Position numbers and translations under genes: made by a program. This document shows positions 23,455 through 30,322 of a stretch of 30,322 nucleotides of DNA, one piece after another (positions within the stretch are counted from its first letter, which is position 1; the number at the start of each line of letters is the position of its first letter). The notes below the pieces were generated by a model. The model was not told the origin of the DNA. It did not search any database and worked only from the letters and a program-made list of their open reading frames with translations. This DNA comes from JBHPCZ01 sp042573625 (GTDB taxonomy: Bacteria > Desulfobacterota > Desulfobacteria > Desulfobacterales > UBA11574), in assembly GCA_042573625.1 (NCBI GenBank), contig JBHPCZ010000033.1:1-30322 (forward strand). The letters run 5' to 3'.

Positions 23455-26451
23455 ATGCCGTACCGACTCGAAATCGCGCTAAAGCCTGATCTGTTTGATG
23501 CCGAAGGCGAGGGGATTCGCCGGAATGCAGGAGATTATCTGGGCATTGACGTTGCCCGGATTCGCGTCGTACACGTGGTGACGATAGAAGCCCGGTTTTC
23601 TAAGGATCAGCTCAAAACCATTCAAACAGAGGTTTTTACGAATCCGGTGACGCAGATTTCTTCTTATGATCCCCTTGACATCGAATTCGACTGGACCATC
23701 TGGGTCGGCTACCGGCCGGGCGTTCGAGACAACCCGGGGAGTACGGCTGTTGAAGCGATTGAAGACATACTGGGAACCCGATTCGGTCCGGACGAAGCCA
23801 TTTACACCTCGAAGCGCTACTGTCTGAAAGGAACAGGCCTTCGTGCTGAAGACGCACACAAGGTTGCCGGCGAACTCCTGGCCAATGATATTATTCAGCA
23901 GTGGAAGGCATTTTCAATTCATGAGTGGAACCCTGCCGAGGGAATCGGGATCATCATTCCCAGGGTCATTCTTGACCATACGCCGACGGTTGAAACCATT
24001 CCAATAGAGAGCGACGCGATGGTTATGGCGATCAGTGACGAGCGCGGTCTGGCGTTGAACCCTGCGGACATTCCAACGATACGGGCCTACTTTTCGAACA
24101 AGGAGGTTCAGGCCGCCCGGGCATCGGTTGGGCTTTCAGACCCGACGGATATCGAACTCGAGTATATTTCTCAGGCCCGGAGCGATCATTGCAACCATAA
24201 CACGTTTCAAGGGCTGTTCCGCTACCAAGATCTTGCCACCGGTGAAACGGAGGTTGTGGACAGTCTTTTTAAAACCTGTATCGAGGCGCCCACGCTGGAA
24301 TTAAAGGAAAAGAAGCCCTGGGTCATATCTGTTTTGTGGGACAATGCCGGCGCCGGACGTTTTGATGACGACCATTATTACGTTATTACCGGGGAAACCC
24401 ACAATTCTCCGTCCAACATGGAGGCATATGGCGGCGCTGTAACCGGGATCGTGGGGGTTTACCGGGATCCCCTGGGCACCGGCAAGGGGTCAAAACTGGT
24501 GATGGGCAGTTACGGCTTTTGTGTGGGGCCCAGGGATTATGACGGAGAACTCAAACCCCGCCTCCACCCCCGGCGACTCTTAGACGGCGTGATCGAAGGG
24601 GTCAAGGACGGCGGTAACAAGAGCGGAATTCCCACAACCTTCGGCCAGGTCCTCTTTGATCCCGGGTATTTGGGGAAATGCCTGGTTTTTGTCACCGCTG
24701 TGGGGATGATGCCGGCCCGGGTCAAGGGGGAACCCGCAGAAAAAAAGAAAACCTCGCCCGGAGAATGGGTCATCATGTGCGGCGGGCGGGTCGGCAAGGA
24801 CGGGATCCACGGGGTAACCGCCTCTTCAGAGTCTTTTTCAGAACATACGCCGGCCGGCCATGTTCAAATCGGTGATCCTTACACCCAAAAGAAGATGCAT
24901 GATTTTCTCCTGGAAGCCAGGGACGAAGGGCTGATCAGTTTTATTACGGACAACGGCGGCGGCGGGCTGTCGTCGTCGGTGGGTGAATCCGCCCGTTTTT
25001 CCAACGGCTGCGAGATTCAGCTGGACAAGGTTCCATTAAAGTACGAGGGTTTGGATCAGTGGGAAATATGGGTGTCGGAGTCCCAGGAACGGATGACCGT
25101 GGCGGTGAAGCCGGCACATCTGGACCGCTTTATGGAGCTCTCCAGGATGCATGCCGTTGAAAGTACGGTGATCGGACAATACACGGACTCCGGCAAACTT
25201 CACATTACGTATAACGATGAAACCTGCGCTTATGTCGACATCGACCTGCTGACGTCAGGCTTTCCCCAATGGGAATTTGATGCCCTTTGGCTGCCGCCGG
25301 ATCATCGCGGCCTGCTCGAACCGGTGCTGAGGGAACCCGGGAACTATGAGGCCGTATTTACGGACCTGCTTTCACGCCCCAATATCTGCTCCAAGGAATG
25401 GATCACCCGACAGTACGACCACGAGGTCCAGGGCACCAGCATCATCAAGCCCCTTGTGGGCGCGGATCGCGATGTGAACAGTGATGCTGCGGTGATACGA
25501 CCGGTGCTTAACTCTATAAAGGGTCTCGCTTTTTCCCAGGCGCTGCTGCCCGCCTATTCGGCCATCGACGCCTATCACATGACCACCTGCACCATTGATG
25601 AAGCAGTGCGACGGTTGGTTGCCGTGGGGGCGGACCTGGACCATATCGGCGGTGTGGACAATTTCTGCTGGCCCAACATTCAATTCGATCCCAAAGACAA
25701 CCCGGACGGCAAATTCAAGGCCGCCCAGCTGGTGCGGTCGTGCCGGGCGCTGCGGGAAATGTGTCTGGCCTATGACATACCGCTGCTTTCGGGAAAGGAC
25801 AGCATGTATGTCGACGGGCACCTTTCGGGCCAATATGGCGAAACTCACAAGGTTTCGGCACTGGAAACCCTGCAGTTTTCCGCCATATCGGTGATGGGTG
25901 ATATCTCAAAATGTGTGACCATGGACAGCAAAATGCCCGGAGATCGGATCTATATCCTGGGCGCCACTCGTGACGAACTCGGCGGCTCCGAATACTATGC
26001 GCATTTTGGATACGTGGGCCGGAATGTTCCCCGGGTTTTCCCCGGCGAGTTTCTTCCGTTGTACAGGGCCCTTGGCCTTGCCATTGAACAGGAACTCATC
26101 GCCTCTGTTCACGGTGTCTATCGTGGCGGTCTCGGTATACACCTGGCCATGAAGGCCATGGGCGGCAACCTGGGCATGGAAGTGGATCTGGGCCGGGTGC
26201 CAACGGATCAACTGGACCGAAATGATGTTGTTCTCTTTTCAGAATCCGCAGGACGTTTCATCGTGACCGCCGACCCGGCAAACAGGGCGGCTTTTGAAGA
26301 AATATTCAAAGGGCTCGACTGCGCCTGGATCGGGACCGTTACCGAAAAACCCGATTTTTTAATAAAGGGGATCGACGGCAGAACCCTTGTTGATGTTCCG
26401 GTTCAGGATCTAAAGGCTGCCTGGAAAAAACCTTTTGGAGATCTGATATAG
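23455..26451 (+). CDS. purL: Phosphoribosylformylglycinamidine synthase, PurSL type
   Basis: 998 residues. The N-terminus (about 1-160) contains two PurS-like repeats (ALKPDLFDAEGEGIRR..., then VGYRPGVRDNPGSTAVEAI...). The two-lobed AIR-synthase-like PurL body follows (SDHCNHNTFQG, GETHNSPSNMEAYGGAVTGIVG, DNGGGGLSSSVGES, VSESQERM, LLSGKDSMYV). The C-terminal glutaminase of large E. coli-type PurL is absent; that activity is supplied by the downstream PurQ. The complex converts FGAR, glutamine and ATP to FGAM in purine synthesis. ATG 23455 is preceded by GGGGATT. Confidence 0.95.
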   Translation: MPYRLEIALKPDLFDAEGEGIRRNAGDYLGIDVARIRVVHVVTIEARFSKDQLKTIQTEVFTNPVTQISSYDPLDIEFDWTIWVGYRPGVRDNPGSTAVEAIEDILGTRFGPDEAIYTSKRYCLKGTGLRAEDAHKVAGELLANDIIQQWKAFSIHEWNPAEGIGIIIPRVILDHTPTVETIPIESDAMVMAISDERGLALNPADIPTIRAYFSNKEVQAARASVGLSDPTDIELEYISQARSDHCNHNTFQGLFRYQDLATGETEVVDSLFKTCIEAPTLELKEKKPWVISVLWDNAGAGRFDDDHYYVITGETHNSPSNMEAYGGAVTGIVGVYRDPLGTGKGSKLVMGSYGFCVGPRDYDGELKPRLHPRRLLDGVIEGVKDGGNKSGIPTTFGQVLFDPGYLGKCLVFVTAVGMMPARVKGEPAEKKKTSPGEWVIMCGGRVGKDGIHGVTASSESFSEHTPAGHVQIGDPYTQKKMHDFLLEARDEGLISFITDNGGGGLSSSVGESARFSNGCEIQLDKVPLKYEGLDQWEIWVSESQERMTVAVKPAHLDRFMELSRMHAVESTVIGQYTDSGKLHITYNDETCAYVDIDLLTSGFPQWEFDALWLPPDHRGLLEPVLREPGNYEAVFTDLLSRPNICSKEWITRQYDHEVQGTSIIKPLVGADRDVNSDAAVIRPVLNSIKGLAFSQALLPAYSAIDAYHMTTCTIDEAVRRLVAVGADLDHIGGVDNFCWPNIQFDPKDNPDGKFKAAQLVRSCRALREMCLAYDIPLLSGKDSMYVDGHLSGQYGETHKVSALETLQFSAISVMGDISKCVTMDSKMPGDRIYILGATRDELGGSEYYAHFGYVGRNVPRVFPGEFLPLYRALGLAIEQELIASVHGVYRGGLGIHLAMKAMGGNLGMEVDLGRVPTDQLDRNDVVLFSESAGRFIVTADPANRAAFEEIFKGLDCAWIGTVTEKPDFLIKGIDGRTLVDVPVQDLKAAWKKPFGDLI

Positions 26452-26469
26452 CGGGGCGTTGGCGATTTT

Positions 26470-26686
26470 GAATATCCAATATCCAACACGGAACCGCAGA
26501 ATTTAGAACAGGGATCAGGGATCAGGGATCAGGGATCAGGGGTCAGGGATCAGGGGCCAGGGGCCAGGGGCCAGGGGTCAGAAAGTCAGAGGGCAGAAGG
26601 CAGATTAAGAGAACTTGAATATCCAATAGCCAACACGGAACCGAAGAGTGAAGAAGTGTTCCTTGGACATTCCGTGTTGGATATTC
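26470..26686. repeat. Repeat patch related to R2 in the purL-purQ gap
   Basis: GAATATCCAATATCCAACACGG occurs at about 26470 and, nearly identically, at about 26614. The reverse complement TTCCGTGTTGGATATTC closes the patch at 26670-26686. So direct and inverted short repeats surround the 7-bp tandem array. The AATATCCAATA words recall R2. It separates two subunits of one enzyme by 261 bp. Confidence 0.6.
26509..26578 (+). repeat. 7-bp tandem array (10 units)
   Basis: Ten consecutive heptamers: four CAGGGAT, CAGGGGT, CAGGGAT, three CAGGGGC and a final CAGGGGT. G-rich on the plus strand, with GGG or GGGG in every unit. It is the sort of array that changes copy number by slippage. Confidence 0.9.
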
Positions 26687-26712
26687 TGCGGTTTAACTAA
26701 GAGGTCTGTAAT

Positions 26713-27588
26713 ATGAAAAATCCTTCATCAAATCAAAATCCAGAATCGAAAGATAAGAAACCGGCACCTGTAAACGCACTGGTGCTGACCGGATACGGCC
26801 TGAACTGCGATCATGAAACCGCCTATGCTCTTGAGCTTGCCGGGGCTGTTGCCAGCAGGGTTCACATCAATTCGCTCATTGAAGGATCGGTCAGTTTAAA
26901 TGATTTCCAGATTCTGATATTCGGGGGTGGATTCAGCTGGGGAGACGATCACGGCGCGGGCGTGATTCAGGCGGTCCGTATGAAGACCAATCTGGGGAAC
27001 CAGATGCTTGAGTTTATCGATGCCGGCAACCTGGTGCTCGCGATCTGCAACGGTTTTCAGACCCTGGTAAATTTAGGACTGCTGCCCGGTTTTGACCGGG
27101 ACTACACCACACGCTCCGTTGCCCTCACCTTTAATGACTGCGGAAATTTCAGAAATGACTGGGTCACACTGGCGGCCAACCCCGAATCCCCCTGTATTTT
27201 CACCCGTGGTTTGGATCAGATGGAATTTCCCGTTCGGCACGGTGAAGGAAAGTTTTACGCGGATGACGCCATTATCCGCCGTTTGATTGACGACAACCAG
27301 GTGGTGCTGCGGTATGCCGCGCCCGGCGGCAAACCCGCGGAGGGGGTGTTTCCGTTCAATCCCAACGGGTCCGTATATGATATTGCCGGGATATGTGATC
27401 CCACCGGCCGGGTGTTCGGCCTGATGCCCCATCCCGAAGCCTTCAACCACTGGACCAACCATCCGGACTGGACCCGCATGCGCGAAAAAAATAGACGCCA
27501 GGGAAAAACCGCCGACGCCCAACCCACGATCGGTATCCGCGTGTTTAAAAATGCGGTGGACTATATCCGCGAATCTTCATCCAATTGA
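26713..27588 (+). CDS. purQ: Phosphoribosylformylglycinamidine synthase, glutaminase subunit
   Basis: 291 residues. Class I glutamine amidotransferase: LTGYGLNCDHET, GGGFSWGDDHGAG, the nucleophile C112 in AICNGFQTL, and GLMPHPEAFNHW supplying His and Glu. It feeds ammonia from glutamine to PurL. The chain is longer than the roughly 225-residue PurQ of Gram-positive bacteria and resembles the glutaminase domain of large PurL. The N-terminal 19 residues are Lys/Pro/Ser-rich and may be a linker-like extension. AGAGGT lies before ATG. Confidence 0.95.
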   Translation: MKNPSSNQNPESKDKKPAPVNALVLTGYGLNCDHETAYALELAGAVASRVHINSLIEGSVSLNDFQILIFGGGFSWGDDHGAGVIQAVRMKTNLGNQMLEFIDAGNLVLAICNGFQTLVNLGLLPGFDRDYTTRSVALTFNDCGNFRNDWVTLAANPESPCIFTRGLDQMEFPVRHGEGKFYADDAIIRRLIDDNQVVLRYAAPGGKPAEGVFPFNPNGSVYDIAGICDPTGRVFGLMPHPEAFNHWTNHPDWTRMREKNRRQGKTADAQPTIGIRVFKNAVDYIRESSSN

Positions 27589-27771
27589 CCCATTAAATCG
27601 AATTCCTCACCCATTTTTTTGATCTCCTTTTCACCAGCTTTCTGGCCTAATCCAAATTGCTCATGCACAAAAACCAATGCAGAGTGCACTGAGAAATGTG
27701 CATCAAACCATATTGGTTATCTTAAATAATATATTAAAATCAGACAGTTGAACTGTGGCATAGCTGTTGCA

Positions 27772-28064
27772 TTTTATAGCGGTTGTCATAAATATGTTCC
27801 GATTGAGTCAACCGGGCTCATATCTTTTAGCAAGCCGCCGAATGATTTCGTTTAGGTCGGGAAGCTGTCTGAGAAAATTAGAGCGCGTTAAAGCGAACAT
27901 CATCAAAGTGCCTCCATTGGGAGAACAAAATCATATTGCGGCACTATATTCCTAAAACCATAGCCATGTTCGCTTTTACGCGCTTTTATTTACGAGTTCT
28001 TGCCGATCTAAACGAAATTGTCCGGCGGCGGAAACGGAACATTATTTTGACAACTGCTATAAAA
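27772..28064. repeat. 293-bp imperfect palindrome (MITE-like) before the first prepilin gene
   Basis: Terminal inverted repeats TTTTATAGC-G/A-GTTGTCA (27772-27788 and 28048-28064), then longer imperfect arms (27772-27900; 27966-28064) sharing ATGTTCCG, ATTTCGTTTAG-TCGG and GCGCGT-AAAGCGAACAT. The left arm carries about 30 extra bases. The 65-bp loop contains AGTGCC...GGCACT. No flanking target duplication is evident. It lies in the 550-bp purQ-prepilin gap, where I support no gene; a 62-codon frame inside is a by-product. Confidence 0.8.
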
Positions 28065-28138
28065 CCTCCGGCGGTCGAATTGATTCTTTAGAAGTTCATT
28101 AAGTACCCTACATTGAATAACGAAAGGGGTTTAAAACG

Positions 28139-28597
28139 ATGCGTCATCATTCCGGGTTTACCGTTGTTGAACTGGTCACGGTGATCGCTATTGTCGCTGT
28201 GTTGACTGCTGTTGCCGTACCCAATTTTCTCCAGTTCCTGCCGAGTTATCGCTTGAAAAGCGCGATCAGGGATCTCTATTCAAACCTGCAGCTCATCAGA
28301 CTGGAGGCGATTAAATCAAATGGAAAATGCAGCATCAAATATTACACGAACCCCGATCGGTATACAGTTATGAACAAGAAAACGGTTGTGCTCGAGGATT
28401 ATGGCAGCGGCATCAACTTTGATGGTCCGGCCAATCAGACGTTTGCCGTATCCACCATCACGTTTAATTCCCGCGGAACATGCAATTCAGGCTACGCCTA
28501 CATGTCCAATTCAGCGAGATCCGCCTTTTACAGGGTCGGTCCCCTCTCCTCCGGTGTTGTGAAGTTAAGGAGATGGGTTGAGGGTTCTTGGCAATAG
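28139..28597 (+). CDS. Type IV prepilin / GspH-FimT-like pseudopilin (first paralogue)
   Basis: 152 residues. A short basic leader MRHHSG is followed by FTVVELVTVIAIVAVLTAVAV, with prepilin-peptidase cleavage expected between Gly6 and Phe7 and a conserved Glu at position +5. The hydrophobic helix anchors the protein in the inner membrane before assembly. The globular part (DLYSNLQLIRLEAIKSNG, ITFNSRGTC, YRVGPLSSGVVKLRRW) resembles GspH/FimT minor pilins. AAAGGGGT precedes ATG. A close paralogue starts at 29855. The exact role (pilus, type II secretion or DNA uptake) is not resolved. Confidence 0.88.
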   Translation: MRHHSGFTVVELVTVIAIVAVLTAVAVPNFLQFLPSYRLKSAIRDLYSNLQLIRLEAIKSNGKCSIKYYTNPDRYTVMNKKTVVLEDYGSGINFDGPANQTFAVSTITFNSRGTCNSGYAYMSNSARSAFYRVGPLSSGVVKLRRWVEGSWQ

Positions 28598-28632
28598 AGA
28601 TCGGAATCATCTAAAAAAATGTTGATGGTTAG

Positions 28633-28715
28633 GAAAGGATTCAAGGAGACAAGGGTCCAAGGATTCGAGTGAAATGCTAAAAAAATTAGGATTCGAGGAG
28701 TCGAGGGCTCAAGGC
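28633..28715 (+). repeat. Minimal copy of the four-helix-bundle element
   Basis: About 80 bp retaining only the ends. AAAGGATTCAAGG...GGATTCGAGTGAAATGCTAAAAA matches the left end and initiator region of the copies at 20325 and 28828. This is joined directly to AGGATTCGAGGAGTCGAGGG-type repeat sequence. No reading frame remains. Confidence 0.6.
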
Positions 28716-28978
28716 CAGCCCTGTCGCGACGCGGTGATTACTTAAAGTATAGGCTAAGCTTCATAATAATGATAGTTTATTGACAATATAGTAAGGTTAA
28801 TCGGTCTGGGCCAGGGGTTCAAGAGAAATGCTTAAAAATTATAAAGAGTTAAAAGTATGGCAGAAATCTTATAAACTCTGTTTGGCGTTTTATAAAATAA
28901 CAAAACAATTCCCAAATGAAGAAAGATACGGTCTGACATCTCAGATCAGAAGAGCTGCTGTGTTGATTCCTTCAAATA

Positions 28979-29266
28979 CCTGCCCTGTTAAATAGCTTGA
29001 GGTGTTCATGTACTACTACACTTACGTATTGCAGAGCGAGAGAGACGGTAAGCTCTACGCGGGCTTTACCAAAGACCTCAAGCTAAGATTTGAACAACAC
29101 AATAAGGGCTTCGTTGAATCCACCAAGGATAGGAGGCCTCTCAAGCTTGTTTATTATGAGGCATGCCTTGATAAAAGTGACTCGATTCGTCGTGAAAAGT
29201 ATTTCAAGACATACAATGGTAAACGGTATTTAGCTAAGAGGATCAAATCTTATTTAACAGGGTAAA
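28979..29266 (+). mobile_element. Putative minimal GIY-YIG mobile element
   Basis: About 288 bp inserted in the four-helix-bundle frame. The ends are exact 12-bp inverted repeats, CCCTGTTAAATA (28983-28994) and TATTTAACAGGG (29251-29262), set 4 bp in from the inferred junctions. The only gene inside is a GIY-YIG nuclease. No target duplication is obvious. The boundaries rest on comparing the split protein halves with the family pattern, so they may be off by a few bases. Confidence 0.6.
29008..29265 (+). CDS. GIY-YIG nuclease family protein (small, UPF0213-like)
   Basis: 85 residues from ATG 29008, which follows TTGAGGTG; GTG 29002 is less likely. The GIY-YIG motif pair appears as YTYVLQS and LYAGFT, followed by the catalytic Arg in LKLRFEQHN and the catalytic Glu in IRREKYFKT, all in the usual order of single-domain GIY-YIG proteins. 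It has no separate DNA-binding domain. The family cuts DNA; the target is unknown. The gene is bracketed by 12-bp inverted repeats, and its stop codon lies just past the right one, so gene and insert have practically the same extent. Confidence 0.88.
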   Translation: MYYYTYVLQSERDGKLYAGFTKDLKLRFEQHNKGFVESTKDRRPLKLVYYEACLDKSDSIRREKYFKTYNGKRYLAKRIKSYLTG

Positions 29267-29589
29267 CTGAAGGATATGGCAGAAGGATAACTGCAGACTA
29301 TTTGAGGTTATTATATATTGCTTATGGTTCTGTTTGCGAATTGGAGACCCAGCGCCTGCTTTCAGGTGATTTGAATTATGTAAACAAAGAAAATTTTGCA
29401 GTTCTCAAGGATGATACTGCAGAAGTTGAAAGGATGCTCAAAGCGCTGATAAAATCGTTGGAGAACAAACGCTTGGACCCTTGAATCCTTGAATCCTCGA
29501 ATCCTTGCCTGCCTCAGTCAGGTTTGTATGCCTTATTAGACCGAATTTTCTACAACTAATCTGGAGAAGAACCTAAAACATTTTAATAT

Positions 29590-29612
29590 AACTATAAAAT
29601 AATTTAATAGTT
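29590..29612. repeat. AT-rich 23-bp palindrome
   Basis: AACTATAAAAT-A-ATTTAATAGTT, one mismatch in 11 pairs, about 80 bp upstream of the second prepilin promoter. Possibly a protein-binding site; no T-run, so not a terminator. Confidence 0.4.
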
Positions 29613-29691
29613 CTGGTGCCCTGGAAAAAATATGACAATTTTCAAGGTTTAAAGCCGGAGCGTTATCTTTATCCGACCGTAAAACAAAAGG

Positions 29692-29720
29692 TTGACAGAT
29701 CAATGAAATTATACTATGAT
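29692..29720 (+). promoter_or_regulatory. Strong sigma-70-type promoter of the second prepilin gene
   Basis: TTGACA (29692-29697), exactly 17 bp, then TATGAT (29715-29720): only one mismatch to the consensus overall. It predicts a leader of roughly 125 nt before ATG 29855. Confidence 0.8.
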
Positions 29721-29788
29721 ATCAATTTGTTAGATTTAAAAAAGAATTGCACGTACAGTCAAATAAACAATTTTGGCATATTTTGACC

Positions 29789-29819
29789 TCCGGCAAACCG
29801 GAAAGTGCCCTGATGGCAC
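29789..29819 (+). promoter_or_regulatory. Twin hairpins in the prepilin leader
   Basis: Two adjacent small hairpins: TCCGG-CAAA-CCGGA (29789-29802), then AA, then GTGCC-CTGAT-GGCAC (29805-29819). They lie between the promoter and the ribosome-binding site AGGAGTG. They may affect mRNA stability or translation. Confidence 0.4.
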
Positions 29820-29854
29820 GGAATTTGTATTAATATCGGCAGGAGTGAAACGCC

Positions 29855-30322
29855 ATGCGAAAACAATCAGGATTCAGCTTAATCGAGCTTCTCGTCGTTA
29901 TTGTCATACTGGGCGCTTTGATGGCTATCACCGTTCCGAATTACCTGACGTACATCCCCAAATCGCGACTCAAGACTGCCGCCCGGGATCTCTATTCGGA
30001 ACTGCAGCTGGCCAAGATGGCGGCCATCAAGGTCAACGGCGACTGTACGGTTACCTACGCAACGTCGCCGGATAGATATACCATCGAGTATACCCTCGGT
30101 GGCGGTGGCGCAACCCAGACTAAAACAGTCAACCTGGCCGATTACAAGAGCGGGGTCAAATTTGACGGCCCGGGAACTGAAACATTTGACTCGCCAACGA
30201 TCAATTTTAATTCCCGGGGATTGCGCGATGCTCCGGCTGGTAACGCCTATGCCTATCTGTCCAATGCCACCAACACCGGTTATTACCGGGTCGGGCCGCT
30301 GATTTCGGGCGTGGTACAGTTG
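29855..30322 (+). CDS. Type IV prepilin / GspH-FimT-like pseudopilin (second paralogue, partial)
   Basis: My translation from ATG 29855 is open to the window edge (156 codons, no stop). The leader MRKQSG and FSLIELLVVIVILGALMAITV give a classic prepilin-peptidase site after Gly6, with Glu at +5. The rest parallels the first paralogue closely (RDLYSELQLAKMAAIKVNG, FDGPGTETFDSPTINFNSRG, YYRVGPLISGVVQL) but carries a Gly-rich insertion near GGGGATQTK. AGGAGTG precedes ATG at good spacing. Its own strong promoter suggests it is expressed separately from the first copy. Confidence 0.88.
   Translation, partial: MRKQSGFSLIELLVVIVILGALMAITVPNYLTYIPKSRLKTAARDLYSELQLAKMAAIKVNGDCTVTYATSPDRYTIEYTLGGGGATQTKTVNLADYKSGVKFDGPGTETFDSPTINFNSRGLRDAPAGNAYAYLSNATNTGYYRVGPLISGVVQL

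Larger units (their letters stand above)
28828..29484 (+). pseudogene. Four-helix-bundle (S23/23S rRNA IVP-like) protein gene split by an insertion
   Basis: The left part, 28828-28977, encodes MLKNYKELKVWQKSYKLCLA... to RRAAVLIPSN, typical of the S23/IVP four-helix-bundle family. It now reads into the insert and stops at 28995 (55 residues ending TCPVK). The right part, 29269-29484, continues in the proper sequence, EGYGRRITADYLRLLYIAYGS... to LENKRLDP, as the rest of the same protein. Rejoining the halves leaves only about two codons (normally Ile-Ala) unaccounted for. The family was first found in intervening sequences of 23S rRNA genes; its molecular function is poorly known. TTCAAG and CCTTGAATCC-type repeats flank the whole locus. 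Confidence 0.85.

Noticed and set aside
26509..26578. CRISPR-like array
   Set aside because: The units are 7 bp and directly adjacent, with no spacers and no cas genes.
27767..27955. 62-codon frame after purQ
   Set aside because: It lies within the left arm and loop of the palindromic element, with no ribosome-binding site and no family resemblance.
29789..29819. GEMM-I cyclic-di-GMP riboswitch in the prepilin leader
   Set aside because: GGCAAACC and GAAA words occur, but the second conserved segment (ACGCAAAGCC) and the second stem are missing.

Overview
This is a stretch of core bacterial chromosome, most likely from a sulfate-reducing deltaproteobacterium (Desulfobacterota, probably Desulfobacterales). 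Three things point there: the siroheme-dependent heme genes ahbC and ahbD flanking hemB, a Desulfovibrio-like adenylate kinase with a cysteine/histidine lid, and a PurSL-type FGAM synthase with a separate PurQ. The taxonomic call is inference from gene content, not from a database search.

Layout. Positions 1-9827 are read on the minus strand: ahbD (cut by the window edge), hemB and ahbC in one likely operon; a ClpX-like AAA+ unfoldase with a long C-terminal extension; tRNA-Arg(CCG) with an encoded CCA; folC; rpsU; adk; and a CCA-adding-type nucleotidyltransferase with an HD domain. From 10351 on, everything is on the plus strand: coaE; rho, rpmE, prfA and prmC (termination and release, including release-factor methylation); rpsB, tsf, pyrH, frr, uppS, cdsA, dxr and rseP (the widely conserved translation, nucleotide, isoprenoid and envelope cluster); purL and purQ; and two paralogous GspH/FimT-like prepilins, the second cut by the right edge.

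Almost all the unusual material is between genes. At least two families of dispersed repeats occur (R1 at about 3188 and 13209; R2 at about 9992, 15473 and 23157, with related pieces at 26470-26686). There are two large imperfect palindromes that look like MITEs or RNA hairpin elements (21776-21944 and 27772-28064) and a 7-bp tandem array (26509-26578). Three copies of an S23/IVP-like four-helix-bundle element are present; two have lost most of the reading frame while keeping the ends.

The best candidate for something undescribed is at 28828-29484. A four-helix-bundle reading frame is split after its Pro-Ser-Asn codons by a roughly 288-bp insert. That insert carries a complete small GIY-YIG nuclease gene between 12-bp inverted repeats. 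It looks like a minimal nuclease-encoding mobile element that has landed in another small, apparently mobile, gene.

No rRNA, CRISPR array, prophage, restriction-modification or recognisable defence system was seen.
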